A DNA stretch of 64,000 nt. Source: Lysobacter capsici. GTDB taxonomy: Bacteria; Pseudomonadota; Gammaproteobacteria; Xanthomonadales; Xanthomonadaceae. Numbering within the stretch: the first letter of the stretch is position 1; each line of letters opens with the position of its first letter. The DNA is taken from NCBI RefSeq assembly GCF_018732085.1, contig NZ_CP076103.1, positions 744,001-808,000 on the forward strand. Direction: 5' to 3'. Made by a program: the position numbers and the translations under genes. Of the stretch, positions 44,356-55,000 are shown in pieces. The notes under the pieces were generated by a model. That model had not been told where the DNA came from and did no database searches. It saw nothing but the letters and a program-made list of their open reading frames with translations.

Positions 44356-45627
44356 CTACCAGCTGTCTTCCAGCATCCGCGGCTTGCACGCCATGCGCCC
44401 GCCGATCACCAGGATCACCAGGCAGGCGCCGAGCATCGCGAACGGCCACACCCAGCCGTGGCTGAGTTCGTGCAGCCAGCCGAACGCGAGCGGGCCCAGG
44501 CAACTGATGGTGTAACCCAGGCCCTGCATGAACCCCGACAGCGCGGCCGAGCCGGCCGGCGAGCGCGTGCGCAGATTGATCAGGGTCAGCGCCAGCGGGA
44601 AGGTGCTCGGGCCCAGGCCGATCAGGCCGACCCACACGAAGGTGCCGTGCATCGGCGCCAGCAGCAGGCCGGCGAAGCCGCCGAGATACGCGAGCACGCA
44701 CACCAGCACGATCGGAAACGGATTGGCCACCCGCACCGCGAGCGCCGGCATGCACAACGCGCTGATCATGCCCAGGGTCGAGAACAGCGCGACCATGCTG
44801 CCGCCCAGCGCGGGGCTGCCGCCGGCTTCGATCAGCAGCTTAGGCAGCCAGGTGAACATCGAATAGGTGATCAGCGAGGTCATGCCGAACATCAGCGCCA
44901 TGCCCCAGGCCACCGGCGAGCGCCACACGCGGCCGCGCGGCACGCTGGCGGCGAGTTCGGGCGCGGCGTCGCCGCCTTGCACCGCGTGGTCGTGGGTGCG
45001 CGCCAGATCGCGCGCCGGGCCGGAGCGGCCGCGCGCTTCCATCCACAGCACCGCCAGCCACGGCAGCGCGGCGGCCACCGCGACCAGCGACCACGAACCC
45101 AGCGACACGCGCCAGCCCGAGGCCTGCATCAACGGCACCGCGGCGAGCGCGGGCAGGATCGTGCCCAGTTGCAGCACGGTGATGTAGGCGGTGCTGACAG
45201 TGCCGACGCGATCGGCGAAATAGCGTTTGACCAGCGGCGGCAGCACCACGTTGCCGATGCCCATGCCGGCCAGGGCGAAGGCGTTGGCGAGCAACAACTG
45301 CAAGGTGTCGCCGACGAAGGCGCGCGCGAGCAGGCCCAGCGCCGCCATCGCCATCGCCAGCAGCGCCGCGCGTTCCAGGCCGATGCGGTGGGCCAGGGCC
45401 GGGGTCGCCACGCCGAACAGCGCGAACGCGGCGGTCGGGACCATGCCGAACACGCCGGTCATGGTCGCGCCGAAATCGAATTCGCGGCCCAGCGCATCGA
45501 GCAGTGGGGTCAGCGAGGTAACCGCGGTGCGCAAGGTGAACGCCGACAGCACGATGCCGGCGAGCACCCAGGCGCGGCCCTGCCACAGCGGGCGTGCGAG
45601 AGAAGAAGGGGCGGTGCTGACGCTCAT
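44356..45627 (-). CDS. MFS transporter, CynX/NimT-like
   Basis: A 423-residue protein with about 12 hydrophobic helices. The layout follows the cyanate/2-nitroimidazole transporter group: AGIVLSAFTLRTAVTSLTPLL at helix 1, FGMVPTAAFALFGVATPALAHRIGLERA at the helix 2-3 loop, and FALAGMGIGNVVLPPLVKRYFADRVGT. That last run is a strong match for the family signature. Members export or import small anionic or nitro compounds; the substrate is unknown. It has a terminator at its end. Confidence 0.87.
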   Translation of the reverse strand: MSVSTAPSSLARPLWQGRAWVLAGIVLSAFTLRTAVTSLTPLLDALGREFDFGATMTGVFGMVPTAAFALFGVATPALAHRIGLERAALLAMAMAALGLLARAFVGDTLQLLLANAFALAGMGIGNVVLPPLVKRYFADRVGTVSTAYITVLQLGTILPALAAVPLMQASGWRVSLGSWSLVAVAAALPWLAVLWMEARGRSGPARDLARTHDHAVQGGDAAPELAASVPRGRVWRSPVAWGMALMFGMTSLITYSMFTWLPKLLIEAGGSPALGGSMVALFSTLGMISALCMPALAVRVANPFPIVLVCVLAYLGGFAGLLLAPMHGTFVWVGLIGLGPSTFPLALTLINLRTRSPAGSAALSGFMQGLGYTISCLGPLAFGWLHELSHGWVWPFAMLGACLVILVIGGRMACKPRMLEDSW

Positions 45628-46533
45628 GCGGGTACGGATTCACAAGGGGGAAGACGCGAAACGCACGAATCGCGCGAGGCGGGGCGTCGCGCGCAACAGG
45701 CGGATCGATGGGGCCGCGGCGCGGATCGCGCGGGCTGATGGGGCCTGCACAGTGTGCGCAGTGCGCGGTGAAGGCGCCAGGGGCGGCGGGGCAACAGTCA
45801 GTTGCGCGACCAAGACGGCCATTGCGGCAAAGCCAAGGGGCGCGATGGGCTTTGCTGAGCGCGGCGTTCATGCCGTCATGCCGGTCTTCGCGGGAATGAC
45901 GAGCAAAAGCTGGGGCATGCCTGTCCAGTCGCGCCGCAACCCTGAAGACGTCATTCCCGCGAAAGCGGGCACCGCTCTACTTCGGCGTAGCCGAACATCC
46001 AGGGCTTCACCGAAGCATGACTCTGAAGTCTCTGGATCCCCGCCTTCGCGGGGATGACGAGCGAGAGCGCAGGCTCACGCCGGTCCATTGCGTTGACCCA
46101 ATTGCGTCGACACCCTCATGACGTCATTCCCGCGCAGGCGGGAATCCAGGGCTTCACCGAGGCATGACTCTGAAGGCTCTGGATCTCCGCCTTCGCGGGG
46201 ATGATGAGCGAGAGCGCAGGCTTATGCCGGTCCATTGCGTTGACCCAATTGCGTCGACACCCTCATGACGTCATTGCCGCGCAGGCGGGAATCCAGGGCT
46301 TCACCGAGGTATGACTCTGAAGTCTCTGGATTCCCGCCTTCGCGGGAATGACGGGCAAAAGCGGGGGCAGAGCGTCTTGTCGGGCTCAGTCGTTGGAATA
46401 AAAAGCGTCGAAACGAAAGCGGCTGCCGTCGCGAACGATCGGCAGCCGCTATTTTTTAAATTGAAGAACTAAGAACTAAGAACTAAGAACTAAGAACTAA
46501 GAACTAAGAATCCCAAATCCCAAATCCCCGCCC
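45628..46533. repeat. 906-base repeat-rich intergenic stretch
   Basis: From 45873 to 46353 it is built of CGTCATTCCCGCG-type arms and inverted ends, including a tandem duplication with a 147-base period (CGTCATT at 46121 and again at 46268, with CCATTGCGTTGACCCAATTGC in each spacer). Next are a poly-T-like AAATAAAAAGCG region, the heptamer arrays at 46464-46524, and then the end of the large M48 gene. No gene is recognised; bases 45640-45870 show only low-information open frames. Confidence 0.75.
46464..46524. repeat. compound heptanucleotide array (AAGAACT)x6 + (TCCCAAA)x2
   Basis: Six perfect AAGAACT copies at 46464-46505, a partial copy, then two TCCCAAA copies at 46511-46524. It ends ten bases before the stop codon of the large M48 peptidase gene. 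Confidence 0.93.
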
Positions 46534-49500
46534 TCAAACAAAATACGGCCGCTCCACCGTAAACAACAACCGCTTGGCCCCTTCGCGCCAGGCCTGCGGG
46601 CAACGCTCGCCCAGCACGATCGCCGCGGTGCTGTAGGCCAGGCCGCGCGAACGCGCGGTGACCGCGCCGAGCGCGCGTTCGGCGTCGGCGCTGCTCGCGC
46701 CGCGCTTCACCGCATCGAAGAACGCGGCGATCTTCGCCGCTTCGCGCGGGTCCGATTGCAGCGCCAGTTCGCGCAGGCGCGGATTGTCGTCGCGTTCGCG
46801 CGTGGCCAGGGCCAGCGCGGTCCAGGCGCTGACATCGTCCATGCCCTCGTGCGGCACCAGCTTGAGCGCTTCGGCGACGGTCTCGCGCGGCGCGCCGTCG
46901 GACGCGGCGACCAGGCGCAGCATCTGCGCGCGCAGGTCCGCGTCGGCCTGGGCGATGCGCAAGGCCGACTGCAGATCGCCGCGCTTGAGCGAGGTGTAGG
47001 CCGAGTACGGCGAATCCGGCGGCAACTGGCCCTGTTCGATCGCCATCAGTCGCTCGAACTGGGCAGAACTGATGGCTTTGCCGAGGTCGACCGCCGCTTC
47101 GCCGCCGATCGCGCGCTGGGTGCGGGCGATCTCCAGCGCGACCCATTCGCCGACCTGCGGCATCTTCGCCGCCTGCTGCAGCAGCGGCAGCGCGCTGGTC
47201 CACTGCGCGTTCTCGACGTGCGAATAACCCGAAGCCAATGCGAACCAACCGTTGTTGGGCCAGCGCGCGTGGCCGGCGTAGAACGCCTGAGTCTGGGCCT
47301 CGTCGTCCGGGCCGCAACGCGCCGCGACGTAGTGCAAGTCGGCGGACTGCGGCGATTGCTGCGCGAGCGCGCGATGACGTTCGCACACCTGGGCATAGGC
47401 CGGCTTGCCCTGCGCGGCGTCTTGTTCGGCGCGCAGCGTGATGACCTCGGCCGGCGCCCGACGCAAGCGCTGCGCGATCAGGTCGGCGAAATCCTTGCGC
47501 TTGCCGGCGAGCGCCAGCCAGGTGGCGATGTGCTGCGAATCGCCAGCGTCCCAGCGCGCGTGCGTGGCCGCGATCTCGGCCTGGCGTTCCTCGCCGTCGA
47601 CCAGATCCATCTGGTACACCGGCGACAGATCGGCGTAGCCCATCAACACGGTGCGGGTGCCGCCTTCGCCCTTGGTGCTGATCTGCTTGGGCGGTTCTTC
47701 GAAGATGTAGTCGGCCGAGGTCGTGGTCCAGCGCGGCGCGCCGAGCTTGCGCTCGGGCACTTGCGCGCGCGAGCCGTACACCGCGGTCCATTCCACCAGC
47801 GGCGCGGCGCCGGCGATGTTGTAGACGAAGTGCGCGCTGGTGCCGCCGGCATCGCTGTCGAACTCCTCGACCGAGGCGCCGTCGGCGGTCGAGGTGACCA
47901 CGTGATGGCGGCCTTCGCCGGGCAGTTCGAAGGTGAGGTGCTGCAACGGCTCGACCTCGACCGTGGTCTCGTCGACCCGCACCTTCATCGCCTGGGCCAG
48001 GCCATTGATCACGGTGATCTTGGCCATGCCCAGCGAGGCGCCGAAGAACAGCACCGTGCCGACGATGCCGCCGGCCGCGCCGACCCGCGCCAGCGCCGGC
48101 ACCAGGCCGTCGGCGGTCTGGAAGCGATCCCACCAGCCCAGCTTGGTCTGCAGACGGCGATTGCCGTTGGGCAGCAGGCGCGCGTAATGCGAGGGCGCGG
48201 CGGCGGCGGTGTCGGGACGAACGATGGGCGCGTCGACGATCGCTTCATCCGACGGCGCTTGCGTGAGCGCCGCCTCGCCCGACATTTCTTCGCTGGGCGT
48301 TATCGCCGCAGCCGCGGGCCGATCGAACCGCGAACGCTCGAACGCGGCCGGCTCGGGTTCGCCACTGGCCCGGGCATGCAGGCGCTGCGCGACTTCGTTC
48401 TCGGTCGCCAGCAGGCTTTCCAGCGCCGCGTTGCGCAGCGCCGACAGCGGGCCGGTGGTGCCGCGCACCCAGTTGTCGATCGCCTTGAGCCACGGATCGA
48501 TGTTTTCCTGGCTCGCCGGCGGCAGGGTGAACGCGCCCATCGCCTCGGCCCAGTCGTCGACCCCGAGTTTTTCGGCGATGCGCCAATCCAACTTCACCTG
48601 CGCGGCGTGCTCGTGCAGTTCGCGCAGCACGCCGTGCAGTTCGTTGGCCGAGCGCAACAGGCGGGTGAGTTCGCTCGAGGAGACCTTGCGGTCGGCGGTC
48701 ACCACCTCGTAGGTGTTGACGAACAGCGCGTTGGCGTCGAGCACGTTGGCGCAGCTGTGGTCGGCGTAATGCAGCACCGCCAGCTGGCCGCGCAGGAATT
48801 CCTCCCACGGCCCGCCCAGCGCGCGCGCGGCGGCGAGGTGGACGCTGCGGCAGCGGCGATCGTGTTCGCGCACGTCCTTGCGCAGCGGCGCGAGTTCGGC
48901 GTCGAGTTGTTCGATCACCTTCGGCAGTTGCTTGGCCGGCAGTTCGGCGCCGCGCCAGCGCAGCATGCCGCCGGGCGCGCGCAGGTGGCCCTGGCGCATG
49001 GCTTCCAGAACGGCGCGTTCGGATTCCAGTTCGCGCAGGCGCTCCAGGTTCTGGCCGTGCGATTCGGGATACAGCCCGGTCAGGTGCTCGCCCAGGTCGG
49101 TGCCGGCGGGAATGCCGTAGTACAACTCGCCGGGCTGTTCGCATTCGCGCACGATCGAACGGCCGAGGTAAGTGCCGCGGAAGCGGCGGTCCAGGGCCAG
49201 ATCGGCGTAGTCGCTCTGCAAGTGACGCAGCGATTCCTCGATCGGCACGAACGGCAGCGGATCGGGCGTGTCGATCATTTCGCGCGACATGCGCTGCTTG
49301 AGCGCCTGCGGATCGCGCAACAGCGACAGCGCCGGGCGCGGGTCGATCTCGCAGGCGATGTAGACGCGCTTGATGTTGTGTTCGCGATCGCTGTTGGCCG
49401 GATGGGTCGACCACATCTGCGGCGGCTGCGCCATCTCGTTGCGGAACACGCGGTGGCGGTCGCGGTCCTGCGCCGGCAGTTGCGGCGGCTCGCCGTACTG

Positions 49501-50490
49501 CGCGTCGGCGAACACGCTGCGCAGGTTTTCGATGATCCGGGTCTGGATCGCGAATAGGTCGACCACCGGACGCTTGTTGGCGTATTCGCGGTTGGCGAAG
49601 TTCAAGGTGCGGTCCCAGGCGTCGTCGGCCGCGCCCAGGCGGTGCAGCGCGTGCACCAGCGCGTCGCTGCCGGTCAGCGAGGCGGCGACCAAGTCGGCCT
49701 GGTACTCCATCTCGCGCGACAGCGCGCGCTGCGCCAGCACCACCACCCGGAACACGATTTCCACCAGCGAGCGGATCGACCACACGATCAGCGACAGCAG
49801 CCAGCCGATCCAGGCCACGCGCAGGTCGAAGCGCGACAGCCCGCGTAGGAAATCGTCGAACGCATCGCGCTTGGCGATGATGTGCGCGGCGATCTGCTGG
49901 GCGATGTAGACCCAGCGCCCGACCGCCATCGTGCGCTGGGCGAAATGGCCGAATTCGTGCGCGAGCACGGCCTTGAGTTCGCCCAGGTTGAGCACGTTGA
50001 CCAGGGCCAGGCCGATTTCCAGGTTCTTCTTCGACGGCACGATCAGATTGGCCAGCGACAGGTCGTAGAACACCCCGGCGTTGACCCGCGGCGACAGGAA
50101 CACCCGGTGCGGACGCGGCGCGCCGGCTTCGTCGGCCAGGCGGTGCAGGAACGCGAACAGCTCGGGCTGTTCGGCCGGCTTGAGTTCCATGTCCTGCGCG
50201 TCCTTGCCGCCGCGCTTGGTGAAGATCAGCGCCTTGGCCATGAACACGCACAGGAACGCCGCGCACACGCTGGCGCCGGCGGCGAGCACGACGTTGTCGG
50301 CACTGCCGCGCACGATGCTCGCGAACAGCCGGAACGCGGTCCAGCCGAACCAGCCCAGCAGGGCGAAGTAGATCGTCACGAAACCGAGCAGGCCGGCCAT
50401 CGCCAGCCAGGCGTGACGCTTGTAGGCGGCACTGGGTGCAGTCAATTGCGCGGGCACGGACGCAGGTCCGGCCGGATACATCGTTTCCAT
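46534..50490 (-). CDS. giant membrane M48-family metallopeptidase with C-terminal extension
   Basis: A 1318-residue protein. Two N-terminal membrane helices (about 27-48 and 66-90) precede an M48 domain with HEFGH (about 178-182) and the third ligand in EYQAD (E262, D266), so the zinc site is complete. Another hydrophobic stretch lies near 222-253. After ~500 helical residues a further membrane helix occurs at about 800-825 (IVGTVLFFGASLGMA), followed by a beta-rich part (VRVDETTVEVEPLQHLTFEL) and TPR-like helices to the end (QGKPAYAQVCERHRALAQQ, WPNNGWFALASGYSHVENAQW). Typical M48 proteins (HtpX, about 290 residues) are far shorter. ATG at 50490 follows GGGGGAA. It is divergent from the small M48-helicase operon and probably works with it, by inference. 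Confidence 0.86.
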   Translation of the reverse strand: METMYPAGPASVPAQLTAPSAAYKRHAWLAMAGLLGFVTIYFALLGWFGWTAFRLFASIVRGSADNVVLAAGASVCAAFLCVFMAKALIFTKRGGKDAQDMELKPAEQPELFAFLHRLADEAGAPRPHRVFLSPRVNAGVFYDLSLANLIVPSKKNLEIGLALVNVLNLGELKAVLAHEFGHFAQRTMAVGRWVYIAQQIAAHIIAKRDAFDDFLRGLSRFDLRVAWIGWLLSLIVWSIRSLVEIVFRVVVLAQRALSREMEYQADLVAASLTGSDALVHALHRLGAADDAWDRTLNFANREYANKRPVVDLFAIQTRIIENLRSVFADAQYGEPPQLPAQDRDRHRVFRNEMAQPPQMWSTHPANSDREHNIKRVYIACEIDPRPALSLLRDPQALKQRMSREMIDTPDPLPFVPIEESLRHLQSDYADLALDRRFRGTYLGRSIVRECEQPGELYYGIPAGTDLGEHLTGLYPESHGQNLERLRELESERAVLEAMRQGHLRAPGGMLRWRGAELPAKQLPKVIEQLDAELAPLRKDVREHDRRCRSVHLAAARALGGPWEEFLRGQLAVLHYADHSCANVLDANALFVNTYEVVTADRKVSSSELTRLLRSANELHGVLRELHEHAAQVKLDWRIAEKLGVDDWAEAMGAFTLPPASQENIDPWLKAIDNWVRGTTGPLSALRNAALESLLATENEVAQRLHARASGEPEPAAFERSRFDRPAAAAITPSEEMSGEAALTQAPSDEAIVDAPIVRPDTAAAAPSHYARLLPNGNRRLQTKLGWWDRFQTADGLVPALARVGAAGGIVGTVLFFGASLGMAKITVINGLAQAMKVRVDETTVEVEPLQHLTFELPGEGRHHVVTSTADGASVEEFDSDAGGTSAHFVYNIAGAAPLVEWTAVYGSRAQVPERKLGAPRWTTTSADYIFEEPPKQISTKGEGGTRTVLMGYADLSPVYQMDLVDGEERQAEIAATHARWDAGDSQHIATWLALAGKRKDFADLIAQRLRRAPAEVITLRAEQDAAQGKPAYAQVCERHRALAQQSPQSADLHYVAARCGPDDEAQTQAFYAGHARWPNNGWFALASGYSHVENAQWTSALPLLQQAAKMPQVGEWVALEIARTQRAIGGEAAVDLGKAISSAQFERLMAIEQGQLPPDSPYSAYTSLKRGDLQSALRIAQADADLRAQMLRLVAASDGAPRETVAEALKLVPHEGMDDVSAWTALALATRERDDNPRLRELALQSDPREAAKIAAFFDAVKRGASSADAERALGAVTARSRGLAYSTAAIVLGERCPQAWREGAKRLLFTVERPYFV

Positions 50491-50785
50491 GATTTCCCCC
50501 GTGCGAAGGCGCACCCGCTCGCGGGCGGCCCGTTCGATGATCGGCGGTCGCCCCATTGCCGGCCGCCACGGTTATTCTGCGCCGATTTTTGTGATCTAGT
50601 CACCACTCTTGGCGGGGTTTTTCGAAGCCCGCCCGGCCCCGAACGGGACCGTCGCGGCGGCCCGTCGGGGCCTGCGACCGACGGCCGGCCAGCGCCGCCC
50701 TGTATCGTGACGGCTTGGTCAAACCACGCCGGCCCGCGACCGCTCGATGCGGCCGGCGGCGCCCGGCCCGGAGAACACGAACGCG
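50491..50785. promoter_or_regulatory. divergent promoter region between the M48 genes
   Basis: A 295-base region with outward genes on both sides, so it must hold both promoters. TTTTTGTGATCTAGTCACC near 50586-50604 includes the imperfect palindrome GTGATCTAGTCAC, a possible operator. No genes or repeats are seen. Confidence 0.45.
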
Positions 50786-52018
50786 ATGGATGCAGTACAG
50801 CCCGAGGACGACGACATCGGCGCGGCCGCCGACGCAGCGGCCGCGCCGCATGCGCTGGCGCCGTTGCCGTATCACCAGGCCCTGGTCGCGCATTTCAAGC
50901 GCGCCGAACCCGAGGTCTGGGCCTGGGCCTCGTCGCTGAGCGTGCAGACCCGGCACGCCCAGGAACTGCGCACCGAACTGCTGCGCAAGACCTATCGACT
51001 GACCGCCGGCTCGCATCCGCGGGTGCATGCGCTGTGCGGCGAGGTGATCGCGCGCCTGGGCATCGAAGCCAGCGTGACCCTGTACCAGGCCGGCGACGGC
51101 GCGATGGGCGCGAGCCTGTGGTTCCTGCCCGGCGAAGCGCACGTGGTCCTGGCCGGCGCGGTGCTCGAACGCCTGGACGAGATCGAACTGAGCGCGCTGC
51201 TCGGTCACGAGCTCGCGCATTACAAGCTGTGGACGCTCGACGGCGGCGATTACCACACCGCCCAGCGCATCCTCGACCACTGCATGGCCGATCCGCAGGC
51301 CGCGAGCAGCCAGGCCGAAAGCGCGCGCCGCTACAGCCTGCACACCGAGATCTTCGCCGACCGCGGCGCCGCGGTCGCGGCGCAGGCAGCGCTGCCGGCG
51401 GTGGCGATTTTGGTCAAGGTGCATACCGGCCTGGGCAATGTCGATCCGACCGCGTACCTGGGCCAGGCCGAGGAAGTCGAACGCGACGATCCGCGCCACA
51501 GCCGCGGCGAAACCCACCCGGAAGCGTATCTGCGCGCGCAGGCGGTCGATCGCTGGTGGCGCGGCGCGGCCAACACCGACAACTGGCTGCGCCGGCGTTT
51601 GCAGGGGCCGTTGTCGTTCGACCGGCTCGACCTGCTCGATCAGGTCGAACTGCGCGCGTTGACCCGCCGCTTCATCGCCCGCTTGCTGGCGATGCCGGCG
51701 TTGAACTGCGAAGCCGCGCAGCAACAGGCGCGCAGCTACTTTCCCGACTGGAGCGATCAGGAACCCGCCGCCGATGACGAAGCGCTCGCGCCCGATCGCA
51801 TCGACGACAGCGTGTACGGCTACCTGCGCAGCGTGATGCTCGACTTCGCCCTGATCGACGCCGATCAGCGTGAGGCGGCATTGCTCGACACCGCGCGCCT
51901 GGCCGCGCGCATCGGCGGCCGCGCCGAGTTCCTGACCGCGCTCAAGCGCGACGCTGGCCTGGGCAAGCGCGAACTCGACAAGCTGGTGCGCCGGCTCGAC
52001 CAGGAGAGCGCGGCATGA
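50786..52018 (+). CDS. soluble M48-like metallopeptidase
   Basis: A 410-residue protein without signal or membrane segments. The zinc site is HELAH (about residues 141-145) with the third ligand in EIFADRG (E188, D192), matching ExxAD of M48 peptidases. After the peptidase region comes a mostly helical C-terminus (residues ~230-410). It differs from the large divergent M48 protein by being cytosolic. An ATG 13 codons upstream (50747) is possible. The stop overlaps the ATG of the helicase gene by four bases, so the two proteins are translationally coupled and likely act together. Confidence 0.85.
   Translation: MDAVQPEDDDIGAAADAAAAPHALAPLPYHQALVAHFKRAEPEVWAWASSLSVQTRHAQELRTELLRKTYRLTAGSHPRVHALCGEVIARLGIEASVTLYQAGDGAMGASLWFLPGEAHVVLAGAVLERLDEIELSALLGHELAHYKLWTLDGGDYHTAQRILDHCMADPQAASSQAESARRYSLHTEIFADRGAAVAAQAALPAVAILVKVHTGLGNVDPTAYLGQAEEVERDDPRHSRGETHPEAYLRAQAVDRWWRGAANTDNWLRRRLQGPLSFDRLDLLDQVELRALTRRFIARLLAMPALNCEAAQQQARSYFPDWSDQEPAADDEALAPDRIDDSVYGYLRSVMLDFALIDADQREAALLDTARLAARIGGRAEFLTALKRDAGLGKRELDKLVRRLDQESAA
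52002..52006 (+). promoter_or_regulatory. ribosome binding site of the giant helicase gene
   Basis: AGGAG eight bases before the ATG at 52015, within the end of the M48-like gene, supporting the overlapping start. Confidence 0.7.
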
Positions 52019-55000
52019 ACTCGCCGACTGCGCCGCCTGACGGCGCGGCGCCCGCTCCGATCGATCCGGCCCGCGTCGACGGCGACACGTTGCGCGCGGT
52101 GATCGCGGCCCAGCGCGGCGCCGGCCTGGCCACCGACGACGTGCTGTTCCTGGCCTTGCCGCTGCTGCGCGCGGTCGCGCAACTGCATGCGCACGGCCGG
52201 GTCGCCGCGCTCAACGCCGACGACATCGTGTATGCCGCCGACACCGGCCTGGGCCTGCGCGCGCCCGAAGGCCGCCTGCCGACGCTCGATATCGAACGCT
52301 TGCGCAAGGTCCAACCGCCGCCGGGATCGACCCTCAACATCGTCGGCGAACTGCGCGTCACCCAGGACGCCGCCCACGGCAGCAGCCTGGAAAACCTGCA
52401 CACCCAGCACGATCTCGCGCAAGCGATCGAACGCCCGGTGTACCTGCCGGGTTATCGCTGCTGGGAACTCGCGCTCGGCCATCACGACGAAATCGGCGAC
52501 ATCTTCCAACTCGGGCAAGTGCTTGCCAGCCTCGCCTGCGGGCTGGATTTCGACGACACCGACGATCTGGACCTGTTCGCCGCGCAACGGCAGAACCTGT
52601 TCCGGATCAATCCGCGCCTGAATCCGGTGCTGGCCGCGATCATCGTCGAGATGACCGCGCTGAACCGGCACGAACGCGCGACCGATCTGGCCGAACTGGT
52701 ACAGCGCCTGGAGACGTACCGCGACCAGCCGATGGGCCTGGATGTCGAGCGGGTGCTGTCGGATGCGAAAGGCCACAGCCCACGCCGCATCGCGGTGCTG
52801 TCGCACTTGCGCGATCGCCTGTTCGATCTGTCGCGGCGCAATCGCCTGCTGCAATTCCGCGCGACCCAGGCCAGCGTCAACCTCACCATCGCCAGCGTGC
52901 CGATCGTGCTGCAACTGGGCAGCATCCGACCCGAGCAGCTATGCACCTGGAGCGGCGAGTTCGCCGACGAGGTGATCGCGGGCAACCCGGTGAGCCTGCA
53001 TCGCTGGCTGCGTTTCGACGATCAGCCGTATCTGCCGGCGGCGCTGGACCGCATCGCCCAGGAAACCCGCCGCGACCGCGCCGAGTTCGGCTTCAGCCAT
53101 CTGCGCCTGGTCGTCGCCTTCCTGCGCTGGCACAACCTCAAGGAAGACCCCGAGCAGCGCTTCGTTTCGCCGCTGCTGTGGCTGCCGGTCGAACTGGTAC
53201 GCAAGAAGGGCGTGCGCGACCAGTACGTGATCCAGTGCGAGGACGGTGAGGCCGAATTCAATCCGGCCCTGCGCCATTACCTGCGCCAGCTCTACGACAT
53301 CCAGTTGCCGGAAACCGTCGACCTGCAGAAGGTCTCGATCGAATCCATCCACGCCGACCTCGCCGCGCAGATCCGCGCGTCCGAGCCCGGGGTCGAACTG
53401 CGCCTGCAGAGCAAGCCGGCGATCGAACTGATCCGGCGCAAGGCGGTGCAGCGCCTGCAGCAGTACCAGCGCCGCAGCGGCGGACGCATCAAGCCCGATG
53501 CGCAGCGCCCGGATTTCAGTTACGAACGCGAGGATTACCGCCCGCTCGGCCTGGCCTTGTTCCGCCAGCGCGTGCAGCCCAGCCCGCTGCCGTTGCGCGC
53601 CGCGGTCGGCGCGGCGCCGATTCCGCAGCCGCAGCGCATGAGCGCGAGCAGCGACGAGATCGAGCACACCACCTACGCGCTGCAGGACGATACCGGGCAC
53701 GCCTACGCCTGGGACTTCGATCTGACCCAGGTCACCCTGGCCAATTTCAACTACAAGAAAATGTCGCTGGTGCGCGATTACGCGCAATTGATCGAGGACG
53801 ATCCGACTTCGGTCGACGCCGCGCGCGGCGGCTTCGATCGGATCTTCTCGATCGAGCCGCGCGAGGTCGATATCGCGCCGCCGGCGCCGATCGCGCCGGA
53901 CCAGCAATGGAACGTGGTCGCCAGCGACGCCACCCAGAATGCGGCGGTCGCGCTGGCCCGCGGCGGCCGCAGTTTCATCATCCAGGGCCCGCCCGGCACC
54001 GGCAAATCGCAGACCATCACCAACCTGATCGCCGATTACGCCGGCCGCGGCCAGCGCGTGCTGTTCGTGTGCGAGAAGCGCGCCGCGCTCGACGTGGTGT
54101 TCCATCGCCTCAAGCAGGCCGGCCTGGACGAACTGTGCTGCCTGATCCACGACTCGCAGACCGACAAGAAAGCCTTCGTCCACGATCTGCGCGATTGCTA
54201 CGAGCGCTGGATCGCCCAGGCGCATCAGCACGAGTCGCTGACCCAGGCGCGCGCGGCGGTCCACGAGGCGCTGGCCGCGCAACTGCGCCAGATCGAACGC
54301 TACGAACACGGCATGGCCGCGATTCCGGAGCGACTGGGCGCCAGCGTGCGCGCATTGCTGCGGCGCGCGGTGGAATTGCCGGCGCCGGTCGAATTGGGCG
54401 CGCGCGAACGCGAACAACTGCCCGATTACGCGCTGTGGGAACGCGAGCGCAGTGCGCGCGAAGGTCTGCAGACCCTGTTGCGCGAACGCTACGGTAGCGA
54501 CCGGCTCGCCGCGCATCCGTTCGCGCGCCTGTCGGCGCGGCTGCTTGCCGGCGAGCGTGCCTATGCCGACACCGAGGCGGTGCTGGCCGATTGCGACGCA
54601 CAGGTCGACCGGCTCGATGCGGCCTTCGACGACGAACGCAGCCTGCTGACGCCGCAGACAACACTCGCCGATGCGGCCACGCTGACCGCGATGGCGCGCA
54701 AGATCGACGACACGCGTCTGGCGGCGCATCCGGATTTGCTCGATCCGGCATCGGCCGCGAGCACCCAACTGCGCCAGGACAGCGAGGCCTTCGAACAGCT
54801 CGAACGCCGCCGCGCCGAAGCCGGCAAGCACACCGTGCATTGGAAGGTGTCGTTCTCCGAACAGGATACGCAAGCGGCGTTGGCGATCGCGCGCAGCCAG
54901 GAGCGATCGCCGCTGCGTTGGCTCAAGCCATCGTGGTGGCGGTTGCGTGGCACCATGGCGCGCAGCTACGACTTCGCTCAGCACGCGGTGCGGCCGAGTC

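Noticed and set aside
46490..48133. 547-codon minus-strand frame inside the large M48 gene
   Set aside because: It is in another frame of the same strand as the M48 gene and has Arg/Ala/Gly noise; the M48 frame has clear C-terminal helical repeats.
50491..52018. HtpX assignment for the M48 proteins
   Set aside because: HtpX is about 290 residues with four membrane helices; the large protein is 1318 residues and the small one lacks membrane helices.
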